Assembly: GCF_905220365.1 (NCBI RefSeq)
Contig: NC_061126.1
Span: 10,602,001-10,666,000 of the forward strand
Origin: Vanessa cardui
Taxonomy: Eukaryota > Arthropoda > Insecta > Lepidoptera > Nymphalidae
Reading direction: 5' to 3'
DNA length: 64,000 nucleotides
Of this stretch, positions 50,693 through 59,600 are shown one piece after another. Under the pieces are notes generated by a model. That model saw nothing but the letters and a program-made list of their open reading frames with translations. It had not been told where the DNA came from and made no database searches. Both the position numbers and the translations under genes were made by a program. Each line of letters begins with the position of its first letter. Position 1 is the stretch's first letter.

Positions 50693-51083
50693 AAACAAAC
50701 AGTACAATAAGTCTTAATATTAACAAACACAAATTAAATCACAAGCCAATCAAGTTTCCACTCATAAATTAATATACAATATTAGAATAACAAGAAAAAA
50801 AGGAGGATATTACAAATTACAATAGCAGCAATTACAATTTTGTTTTAATTTAAAGGATAATTTATATAATTAATAGAATTAAACTAATCTGAGTTTGTCT
50901 ATAAGATAAACTATGAAAACAATAAGCAATTATCAAGATAATAAACATTAAAATTATAAACATTAAATCAATTATGTAAGATACAAAATTATAAATTAAA
51001 TTAGTAAATTAATAGAGGCAGCAATTTTAAATTATAACGGATTTAAAAGAATAACAAAAAATTTATATACCTATATTATTAAA
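50693..51083 (-). other. LINE 3' UTR
   Basis: An A-rich stretch between the ORF2 stop and the (TAAAA)-like tail. No ORF or hairpin is evident. Confidence 0.7.
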
Positions 51084-52692
51084 TTATACATTATTATTAT
51101 TATCATTAAGCAATTGCAATATTTTCACTTTCAATTTATTAGCATTATCTACTTCAAACAGATCAATGTTATTAAATTTTTCGTTATAATTATTACATGC
51201 ACGATTAATAAAAGCGTTTTGAGCATATTTACTTCGTGTTAAAGGCACATTAAACAGTAAATGTTTACGAGCAGCTAACCTGGGACATCGAAAGTTTACA
51301 CAATTTAGCAAGTATGGAGAGTCTATGAAACCTCTAACCAATTTATACAGAAACATTTGGTCCCTTACGATTCTACGATCAGCAAGAGAGAGTATACTAG
51401 TACTGTTATTGAGCTTATGAGTGTAGTCATCAAATTTAAACTGCAGGTGTTTTAAGTACTTCTTTTGTACACTTTCCAAGCGGTTGATATGCAATTTATA
51501 GTGCGGATTCCAAACAATGGATCCATATTCTAATATGGGTCTCACGAGGGAATTAAATAAAAGAGCAAGTGTGGAGACGTTTTTAAAGTCCTTAGCAGTT
51601 CTAATTACAAAACCAAGCACACGGAATGCTTTTGCTACCGTCAGATTAATATGGGACTTAAAAGTGAGCTTTTGATCGAGATGTATCCCTAGGTCTCTCA
51701 CCTCGGTCACACGATTTATTATCGTATTATTCAGACAATATTCATGTGTAAAAAGACTATGCCTCCTCGTGAAGGAAATGATGTTGCATTTTCTTACATT
51801 TAAGAATAAAGAATTATTCTTGCAATATGCGCATAGGTTATTAAGGTCATCTTGAAGAAGTAAGCAGTCCGTAGAAGACGTAATCCTTTTACAAAGCTTA
51901 ATATCATCTGCATATAGTAGGATTGAGGAATGCTTAATAATTTTTGATATATCATTTACATACAAGATAAAAAGAAGAGGACCGAGGTGAGACCCCTGAG
52001 GTACACCTGAGGGAACTGGAGCAAAAGATGAACAAAAACCTTTGATGGTTACTGCTTGGCTTCTATTATTAAGGTATGATGTCAACCACCGAAGAAGGTC
52101 ACCATGTATACCGATTCCTCTTAACTTGTTAATTAATATATTATGTGAAATTTTATCAAATGCTTTAGAGAAATCGGTATACACGACATCCGTTTGGAAC
52201 CCTCTATCCATGTCTGAAGTGACTTCATGGATAAGTTCACAGAGGTTGGTTTCAGTAGACTTCTTACTAATAAAACCGTGTTGTTGATCAAGAACTATAG
52301 ACCGCAGCAGAGGAAAAATTTGATCGTAAATTATTTTCTCAAATAATTTAGCCAAAACGCATAATTTGGAAATCGGTCTATAGTTCTGAACGTTGTGTTT
52401 ATCACCTGATTTGAACACTGGAACAACATACGATTTTTTCCAAATTAGTGGGATTTCACCGCAACTCAAAGATTTGTTGAATAGTAAGTAAATTGGATAG
52501 GTAAGAGACTTTTCACATGATCTGATAAATAAAGGAGGAAGACCATCTGGACCATAACCTTTAGTAATATCTAAAGCTTTTAGGTACTTATTAATTATCT
52601 CGATAGATATTGACATGGATCCAATAGAAATATGGGTTTCAGAGGGGTCACTTGTAAGGCTCGATAAATCATAAGTATCCGGTGGCTCATAC
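51084..52692 (-). CDS. LINE ORF2, reverse transcriptase half
   Basis: This is the RT domain with GYGPDGLPPLFI (fingers), VVPVFKSGDKHNVQNYRPIS, QQHGFISKKST, VYTDFSKAFDKISH (first catalytic Asp), PSGVPQGSHLGPLLF and the YADD motif in LLYADDIKLC. The thumb and a C-terminal region with LEYGSIVWNP and LNRLESVQKKYL-type sequence follow. It acts in target-primed reverse transcription together with the endonuclease half. The frame stays open upstream to 52901, but the first ~70 codons there come from the inserted MITE and are not native; native sequence begins at WYEPPDTYDL. The stop is at 51084-51086. Confidence 0.9.
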
Positions 52693-53188
52693 CAGGGATG
52701 TAACGGAGGTAGTTTTATCGGAACCGAAATCGGAATCGGAGTTTTCAAATTTGGTTTATCGGAATCGGAATCGAAATCGGAGGCAGGGTTAGTTTGTTTA
52801 AGGACAAATAAAACATGATTATATTTTGTAAAAAAAAATACTATAGTATTTTTTTTTACAAAATAAAAAAACAACTGGGAAAAAAATTGGCATAATTCCA
52901 AATAAACAAAAGATAAAATTAATGAATTTAATTAAAGTTTAATTAAAATTAAAAATGTAACACGTTACCCAAAGTAACGTGTTACATTTGGTTACATTAG
53001 AATAAATAAACAAAAGCTAAAACACAGCACAGGCCGTCGCGCACCGCCCGCTCTGCTTCGTTAGACCTCCGATTAACATCCGATACAAAAGTATCGGAAC
53101 CGAAGTCGGAACCGAAAGTGTAATAATAATCGGAAGTTCCGACTTAACGGAACCGGAATCGAAGCTCCGATACATCTCTGGCTCATAC
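52685..53188. mobile_element. hAT-type MITE with 8-bp target duplication
   Basis: The insertion spans 52693-53180 (488 bp). It is flanked by the perfect 8-bp repeat GCTCATAC at 52685-52692 and 53181-53188. The ends are imperfect inverted repeats: CAGGGATGTAACGGAGGT on the left against CAGAGATGTATCGGAGCT (complement of the right end), 14 of 18 matching. CAGRG-type ends with an 8-bp duplication are diagnostic of the hAT superfamily. Subterminal zones contain many CGGAATCGGAA-like units. There is no transposase ORF, so it depends on one encoded elsewhere. Confidence 0.95.
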
Positions 53189-54462
53189 ACTGATTTAAAG
53201 TAGGAGTTAAAAAGGTTGCAGATTTCAATACCTCCATGTCCGACAGTTCCATTAAAAAACATTGAATCCGGGAAATCATTCAATGTTTTTTTAGATTTTA
53301 CAAAATTCCAGAAAAATTTACTATTCTGTTTAATTTTTATTTCGGCATTATGGATATAGTTATTATAACATGTCAGTTGTGCTTGTTTTTGTCTCCTCCT
53401 TAATAAACTAAACGTATCATAATCAATCTGTCTTTTGTATAGCTTCCATTTTACGTGAAATTTCAGTTTCTCCGTGATTATTTTTCTTAAAGATTTTGAA
53501 TACCAAAAGGGATAGTTGTTAATATGTTTAACTGTCTTAGTTGGAACCATGTCATTAATTATATCATTAATGGTGGTATAAAATAAATCTACAGCATTAG
53601 TTATATCAGAATCATTAAGCAATTCAAACCAATCAATGCTGGCCACTGCACTATTTATTGCATCGTAATCTGCCTCACGGAACAAGCGTATAGTACGGGG
53701 AGCATATTTTATTGCAGACAATAATGTGACCTTAAGAGACAAGATTAATGCAGGGTGGTGTGGGTCTTCCGGTACTAGTGGGTCATCACATCTACATACC
53801 AGACATTCACAACCACTTATAATTAGGTCAAGGTATCTACTATTAGCATTAGAAACTGAATTAAATTGTTTTAAATCATTGAAATTTAGAAAATAGAAAA
53901 GTGAGTTAATGTAGATGTCATCGTCATGAAAATTTTGAAGATCCATATAACCCATGTTATAAGAACACAACCAAGAAGCATTGGAGATGTTAAAATCTCC
54001 TAATATAAGAAAATTATCACCAGGGTGACAGATTATATCTATTGAGACTAAATCAAAAAATTCGCATAAAGCCTCGTAGTGATATTTACTATGCGGAAAA
54101 TAGCAACAATAAATATGTAATAACTTAGATATTGGAAGAGAATTAGTAAATACAGAGACTTTGATAACCTCAGCTGCTGAATTTTTTAATTTAATCGGCA
54201 TTGAGGAATGGACATTTAAATGTGACCGGAGAGCAATCAACACTCCACCACCTAAACTGTCTCCACGAAAGACATAGTCGCGGTCATTTCTATAAACAGA
54301 GTACCGCGAGTCGAAAAATTCAGAATCAAATATAGCATCATGCAACCAGGTCTCACTAAGACATATTACCTCATAATCTGTTTGGATCAGATTTCTATAA
54401 AAAATATTCGTCTTGGTCCTAAGGCCACGTACATTCTGATAAAAAACACTCAAATTAGGCAT
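53181..54462 (-). CDS. LINE ORF2, endonuclease half and linker
   Basis: It starts at ATG 54462 with MPNLSVFYQNVRGL, which carries the conserved Asn at about residue 10 of AP endonucleases. The catalytic Glu is in CLSETWL (about residue 37), then GGGVLIALR, the GDFN motif, and a DPHHPAL segment in place of the usual SDH. This nicks target DNA to prime reverse transcription. Coding continues to VYEPE, where the MITE begins. The open frame runs a further ~55 codons into the MITE to a stop at 53017. Subtracting 496 bases (MITE plus one duplication copy) puts this frame in register with the RT half. Confidence 0.9.
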
Positions 54463-54834
54463 AATTATAAAAAGTAGAGTAAATAAAAATTCTCATCAAC
54501 ATAGACCATAAAAAATTAAGTACGTTCTTTTCATAAAACTCTCCATAAAACAATTGTAAATATATTTTTTCAGTGTATAGCCTACCAATACAGAATAAAT
54601 AAAAAAATGTATAAATACGAGCCCATTTTAACCGCTTGCCCTTAAACATTAACACTGCTAATAATAAAGTAATATCAATAAAGCAATCACAAAACAAAAT
54701 ATTATTACATAAAAAGTGCGATAATTTCTTATAATAAAATTCTAGAAAATGTTCATTCATAATAACAGCTAAATTTAGTAAATGATAAAATGTTAAAAAA
54801 ATATTACGACACTGAAATAAGTAAACTATAACAC
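54463..54834 (-). other. ORF1-ORF2 spacer of the LINE
   Basis: AT-rich spacer of 372 nt. The 101-codon open frame across it is hydrophobic and AT-driven with no family signature; I do not call it as a gene. Confidence 0.6.
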
Positions 54835-55902
54835 CTACACAATTTTTTTTACGTCACGCATGTTAACAAAATGCACAACCGGACTAGAGTCATTACGTCT
54901 CGCCATGATACAACAATTTTTGACCCATACATATCGATACGCTTTGTCTTTAGCGGTTTTCTTAACAACTTGAAGGAGTGCCTTGTTGGAGCTGGTAAGA
55001 TGATCATTAAAATATATATTGCTATTACTAGCGGCGAAACCTAAATCATGGCACTTAAGTTTGAGTTTCCTTGCTTTAGCAAGAAAATCATCCTTCTTCC
55101 ACCGACAGAGAAATTTGACTATGATGGGCTTAATTTTCTTTAAGTCTTTATTTTTAGAGGATACTCTTGTAACAAAGTCAATGTCCGTGGTAACATTGAG
55201 ATCAAAACCAGCCCGGTCAGCAATATTTTGCAAAATAACAAGTAGATTTTCATTCTTTTTTTCGGGAATGCCATAAATCTCCACATTAGACCTTCTCGCC
55301 CACTGCTCACGGTTGTTGGAATCCGTTTCGATTGTCTGTATTCTCGACTCTAAAGACATTACTTTGTTACAACGCTCAGAAATAAGTTTCAAATCTGTTT
55401 CGCATTTGTCGATTTTACCTCTAATTTCCTCATATTTATTGTTAATAAAATCTAAGCTATCTTTCAGACTTGATACCTCTTCGCGTAACACTTTTAGATC
55501 TGTTTGGATAGGAGCAATAGTTGATTTAAGCTCAGATCTAAGTGATGACATTTCTGATGAAATGATCTGCCGTATCTCTCTCAAAAACGACTCATTGGAG
55601 TCTACAGGACTACGGGGAGAAACCATACCGCAGGTCGAGCCACCTCTACGCAATGTGATGTTCTCACTATAGTCAGATTTGACCTGTGAACTATGGCCGC
55701 GTACAGGCGTATTGTCTTTGTTTATTTGACGAGGCATAGACGATAAGCAATCAGGACAAGTCCATTTTAACATTACTTCTTGAGATGGTTTAGTTTTACT
55801 AGACGGGTGAATGCAATGATAGTGGTAATTCTGGCCACATTTAATACAAGTCATGCATTCAGAGGCGCCACCTACCAAAGATTTGCAACACGCAAACTTC
55901 AT
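54835..55902 (-). CDS. LINE ORF1 protein: PHD-like zinc finger, coiled coil, nucleic-acid-binding domain
   Basis: A 355-residue intact ORF starting at ATG 55902. Residues 5-52 have a PHD-like layout: a cysteine pair at 5/6, C19-x2-C22, H27-x2-C30, and W47 two residues before C49-x2-C52. Residues ~107-200 are heptad-rich and predicted to form a coiled coil, likely for trimerisation. It continues into REQWARRSNVEIYGIPEK, which resembles the RRM-like domain start of L1-type ORF1 proteins. Such proteins bind the element RNA and act as nucleic-acid chaperones. Basic residues are plentiful in the C-terminal half. No stops or frameshifts are present, and the native start is supported by the PHD finger at the N-terminus. 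Confidence 0.9.
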   Translation of the reverse strand: MKFACCKSLVGGASECMTCIKCGQNYHYHCIHPSSKTKPSQEVMLKWTCPDCLSSMPRQINKDNTPVRGHSSQVKSDYSENITLRRGGSTCGMVSPRSPVDSNESFLREIRQIISSEMSSLRSELKSTIAPIQTDLKVLREEVSSLKDSLDFINNKYEEIRGKIDKCETDLKLISERCNKVMSLESRIQTIETDSNNREQWARRSNVEIYGIPEKKNENLLVILQNIADRAGFDLNVTTDIDFVTRVSSKNKDLKKIKPIIVKFLCRWKKDDFLAKARKLKLKCHDLGFAASNSNIYFNDHLTSSNKALLQVVKKTAKDKAYRYVWVKNCCIMARRNDSSPVVHFVNMRDVKKIV

Positions 55903-55941
55903 GTTTTAAATATAAATAAATAATTATGATTAGACAAAGTG

Positions 55942-56013
55942 CAGAGCCGGTTGAGGCGCGAACCAAGGACTCAAGCGTAAAAAGCAATAGCTGCACCACT
56001 GAGCCAAACAATG
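55942..56013 (-). promoter_or_regulatory. tRNA-like segment with A- and B-box-like motifs upstream of LINE ORF1
   Basis: On the minus strand, TGGCTCAGTGG (complement at 55997-56007) resembles an RNA polymerase III A box. GGTTCGCGCC (complement at 55955-55964) resembles a B box, starting 43 nt downstream. It lies about 50-110 nt upstream of the ORF1 start, in the same orientation. It may be a SINE head, part of the LINE 5' UTR, or a chance degenerate tRNA relic. A cloverleaf is not convincing, so I do not call a tRNA gene. Confidence 0.5.
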
Positions 56014-56370
56014 TATAGGATTATAGGGCGAATATGGAGATCCTATTTGACGTCAATGATGGAAGCAACAGAGTTCGTTGACTTGGGGCGTGTCCAACAC
56101 CACAAGCTCATTAAACAAAGACACTTAATGGCACACAGTGTAGGATAATTCAAAGTATTATCGAACAAAACTCACTATTTAAATTACACTTTTTGGTAAA
56201 ATATATTTCCGTTTAACTGTACACGCACTAATAGTTATTATAAGCAAACATTACAAAGAAATTGTTAAAATAAACGTAAAATTTATTGTTATAATAAATG
56301 TAAATTATATATGGGCAAACTATTAGACATATAACACCCGACTCGTTCGGCGGTCGGAGCGAAACTGCTC
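56014..56370. other. probable LINE 5' UTR and flank
   Basis: Non-coding. Its 56100-56220 part may belong to the LINE, but the outer edge cannot be fixed from this window. Confidence 0.4.
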
Positions 56371-56373
56371 TAT

Positions 56374-56417
56374 GGCTGAGCCCTATGATATATATGTATA
56401 TATCATAGGGCTCAGCC
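56374..56417. repeat. perfect 44-nt hairpin
   Basis: Two 21-nt arms (56374-56394 and 56397-56417) are exactly complementary and are separated by only TG. The arm starts GGCTGAGCCCTATGATATAT. The sequence before it (GGCGGTCGGAGCGAAACTGC) is GC-rich relative to its surroundings. Confidence 0.95.
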
Positions 56418-56513
56418 AGCATTTGCAAGATACCTATAAATTAAATATTATATATGCGAAATTAACTCCGTATGTATTTGATACGAAGCATGCTTGATCT
56501 CATGGACGAAATT

Positions 56514-56675
56514 TTAATCATTCCTTACATCGCCAATGTACCACCGTGGGACCAAAGATGTTGTGTCCCTTGTGTGAGACTAAACACAGACTCATTCGAT
56601 TTTCAAATACAAGAATACTAAGTATTGTTGCTTGTTGTTAGAATTTATAATAAGTAGATGGTACCTACCCCGAAG
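56514..56675 (-). repeat. GTGGTAG-type SINE interrupted by a Metulj-like SINE
   Basis: It starts ATTCCTTACATCGCCAATGTA and ends GATGGTACCTACCCC at the junction with the next SINE. Beyond that SINE, at about 56966-56990, TACCTATCC and AGAGCCCTGAC look like the remaining 5' part of this copy. Confidence 0.75.
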
Positions 56676-56975
56676 CTGAGATGGCCCAGTGGTTAGAATG
56701 CGTGCATATTGATTGATTGATGATTTCGGGTTCAAACCCAAACAAGCACCACATATGTGCTTAATTTGTGTTTATAATTCACCTCGCGCTCGGCGGTGAA
56801 GAAAAACATCGTGAGGAAACCTGCATGTGTCTAATTTCATCGAAATTCTGCCACAAGTGCATTCCACCAAACCGCATTGGAACAGCGTGGTGGAATATGT
56901 TCCAAACCCTCTCCTGAGTGGGAGAGGAGGCCTTAGCCCAGAAGTGGGAAATTTACGGGCTGTTACTTTACTTTT
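56676..56975 (+). repeat. full-length Metulj-like SINE, (TTAC)-tailed type
   Basis: The head is GCTGAGATGGCCCAGTGGTT with B-box-like GGTTCAAACCC. The body has CATCGTGAGGAAACCTGCATG and GCGTGGTGGAATATGTTCC. The tail is TTACTTTACTTTTACC where other copies have (TTG)n. Confidence 0.9.
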
Positions 56976-57019
56976 ACCTATCCAAAAGAGCCCTGACATA
57001 CTTGGATATGTTGTGTGCT

Positions 57020-57540
57020 GTTTTGGAATTTACACGTGCTTTACATAAAATGTTAAAGGCTTGAAATTTATTTCATCATTATTTTACACTGTTGATAATA
57101 GAGCATGTTCAAACCTTCGACTTAACAGTAACGGCAAATGCTTACACTCGCAGCTTAATTTACATTAAAACATCTCTGTTAATAATTACAACATATTAAG
57201 TTACAATTATTGTAACTTAAACTACATATATAATTATTGTTAAATTAATCTACACTACAAGAAGACAACATCCTAACACAATATCCATTAACGTAGTAAT
57301 AACATATTATATGCACATGATATAGTAATATGATTGTAATCAAATCGACCTGAATGATTTTATCCTTACAATATCATGTTTTTTTATTATATTTTGTTTA
57401 TTAACGTCACTCGTATATAAAACTTCCGTGTTCGTCAATTAGGCGCATTTGATTATATTTCTGTTGTATTGTAATTAAATATGCAGGTGCTCTGTTATGT
57501 TATAATACAAAAACCTTTATATTCTTTAAATTAATCAACC
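57020..57540. other. AT-rich non-coding stretch
   Basis: Nothing supportable. Confidence 0.5.
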
Positions 57541-57544
57541 AATA

Positions 57545-57680
57545 TTTCCCAGTGGTAGAACACGTGCTTAACTTGTCTTTATACGTGTTTACGTGTGTAT
57601 TTTGAGCATTGTATTGAAATAGGCTTTAATTCTTCTCCTTAAATAAAAGGTGGCCTTAGCCTAGCAGAGGTTTTTACGTC
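57545..57680 (+). repeat. degenerate Metulj-like SINE
   Basis: CCCAGTGGTAGAACACGTGC at the start and GGTGGCCTTAGCCTAGCAG at the end are remnants of the head and the 3' block. The middle is mostly lost. Confidence 0.5.
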
Positions 57681-58839
57681 ATATGATGAAAACAAGCAGG
57701 AGGGTCAACTGATGGAAAGTTACTACCACCACCCATGGACATCGGAAACACTGGAAGGCTTACAGGTGTACTGCCTTTGAGGTATAAGTAAGTTCTTTTC
57801 ATGAAGTTGTCCTAGTCGTCGTCATAGTCAGTACGAAAAAAACCACTGGTTACACTGAGTTGTTGTGAAATGTGAAAAATACCTTAAAAAGTGCTTAAAA
57901 TTTTCATTACTTGATGTACATGTAATACAATTATATATCTATAAAAGTATTTATTACTTTTGCTTAATTACTACTTAGTACTCGCCTTTGTTTGAAGCTG
58001 TTCGGATTTATACTTTAATAATTGGACAATAAAATTTTTCCTCCAAAATTTGTACTTTCCAATTGTCTAATAACTAATTGGTTTAAATAATTATTTATTG
58101 ATGTACATTGGGGGTTAGACCGTCGTTTGCCGTCAAACCCTATTCCGTAACAAGTATTACGCACTCTGAAGCCGTTGTGACCTTCCCTCTCCACCATCGC
58201 ACTCTACTTTACACGTGTGCATAGCGCGTACTATGTATACATACACTTCTACTTACAAATTATGTTCTTTAATTATAAATTCCTTCGATAAGCATCGATT
58301 ACGACGTTTCACAACTGCCCGTCCCGTGATGTTTTTAATTACGTGTTTTAAAATTCTTTCGTCAATATTTTACAAGAATATTTAGTTACTTCAAAATTTA
58401 GAAGCTGTTTTTGAAATTTACAGAAACATAGATTATATTAACCCTTTAAACATCAAAGTAGTAGCACTTGATCTCTAACACGGTTTTAAACTTAAACTAG
58501 CGAGGTCAAGAAGGCGGTCAAGCGTGAACCGGCCCTCATCAATATGCCTGACCGATGTCGGTCATTATCATTAACTTGATTAATGATCATTACATCCCAG
58601 TTAATGATAGTGTGTGAATCATGGCTCAGATAGGTATTTCCCGAACCAGCGTGCGAAATGTCATTTTTTTAAATATTTTGAGTGAGCGCTTAATTGGTTA
58701 AGTTTAAGATGAGTGTAATTCTTGGTATTATTTTCGAGAGAAACAAATATTATTGTGTGGTCGATGCAAAAAATTGTTGAAATCCTGTTCTGTAGTTTTA
58801 AAACTAAATATGTAATATTAAACTAGTTAAATACGGGCA
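57681..58839. other. AT-rich non-coding stretch
   Basis: 57700-57790 resembles the 3' block of another dispersed retroposon (TCAACTGATGGAAAGTTACT), with low confidence. 58490-58640 is less AT-rich and may be regulatory. Confidence 0.4.
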
Positions 58840-59010
58840 TATGTCTCATTGGGAGATGCTGAGATATTATTTCCAAATGTTATAGAGATGGTGATTGTGA
58901 TAGAATTTCTTCCAATACATGTAGGTTTCCTCGCGATGATTTCCTTTAAAGCTAATTTATTATAAATGATTATGAATGCACACAAAACTCAGAGATGTAA
59001 CAGGAATCTC
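58840..59010 (-). repeat. very degenerate Metulj-like SINE
   Basis: ACATGTAGGTTTCCTCGCGATGATTTCC is the recognisable body segment in reverse orientation (given here only as a diagnostic block within 58915-58945). Confidence 0.45.
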
Positions 59011-59239
59011 CTGCCATATGAGGCTATTAATAAAATGCTCGTTTTGGTTCTGTATGTAACATAATATAATATATTATCAAGTGGATATTGTTTATTTAAT
59101 CATTTGGTTTTATTGATTAGTCGAAATGTCATGTCTTAACATGCTGATGTCTTGAGTCAAGGAGTCATGTTAATACAAAAATGTCCTCGTACATTTCTTA
59201 AGTATAGTTTATATTATATTTGAGGGTAAAATTAATATA

Positions 59240-59600
59240 GTCACTCTTTCCCCGAAAGTCTTGGGAATAGTGCCTCCGCTGAGTCACTTCCCTGGCATAG
59301 GCCGGAGGGAAGACGACGACGCTTTTTCTTATCACATAAAACTCTATGGAAAGAGTTGCTAGGAGTAGAGCTTTTCTCTGTACCTCAGGAACTCCTGTAG
59401 CTAGGAGGCCCATAAAGGTAGGACGACTATTTGGGAGTTACGATAGTACGCCCAAGCGGTCCCGTGATGACCCCCTAAAGAGACGGAGTGGGTACCGCTA
59501 GGTCTTTTAGTAAATATTTCTTTGAACTGAGGCGCACTACGCATTCGCGGCACTGGCGAGTTGTGCATTCCGATTTCACGTAGAAACAAGTAAGACCATT
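59240..59600 (+). pseudogene. relic of an R1-clade LINE 3' end
   Basis: From 59398 the sequence TAGCTAGGAGGCCCATAAAG runs collinear with the 3' UTR at 28069 onward. It shares GAGGCCC, GCGGTCCCGTG, AGACGGAG and GGGTACCGCT and ends near 59590. The preceding 59270-59320 still encodes a GRRRR-type basic run like the ORF2 end at 27950-28015. It is heavily substituted and 5'-truncated, and is therefore an older member of a related family. Confidence 0.75.

Larger units (their letters stand above)
50664..55902 (-). mobile_element. two-ORF non-LTR retrotransposon (CR1/Jockey group), split by a MITE
   Basis: A minus-strand element with an ORF1 at 54835-55902, a 372-nt spacer, and an ORF2 at 51084-54462 interrupted by a 488-bp insertion. 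A long 3' UTR follows, ending in a (TAAAA)-like tail seen on the plus strand as repeated TTTTA at about 50664-50692. The order PHD-finger ORF1, then AP endonuclease plus RT, fits the CR1/Jockey group of LINEs; the exact clade needs a tree. The 5' boundary is not fixed and I did not find a convincing target duplication. Both ORFs lack nonsense changes apart from the insertion, suggesting a young copy. Confidence 0.9.

Noticed and set aside
52701..52901. N-terminal extension of the RT half of LINE ORF2
   Set aside because: The residues come from the inserted hAT MITE, as shown by its terminal repeats and 8-bp duplication.
53017..53180. C-terminal end of the endonuclease half
   Set aside because: The sequence lies inside the MITE and is not native to ORF2.
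54455..54760. 101-residue hydrophobic ORF between the LINE ORFs
   Set aside because: AT-driven composition, no family pattern, and its position matches an ORF1-ORF2 spacer.
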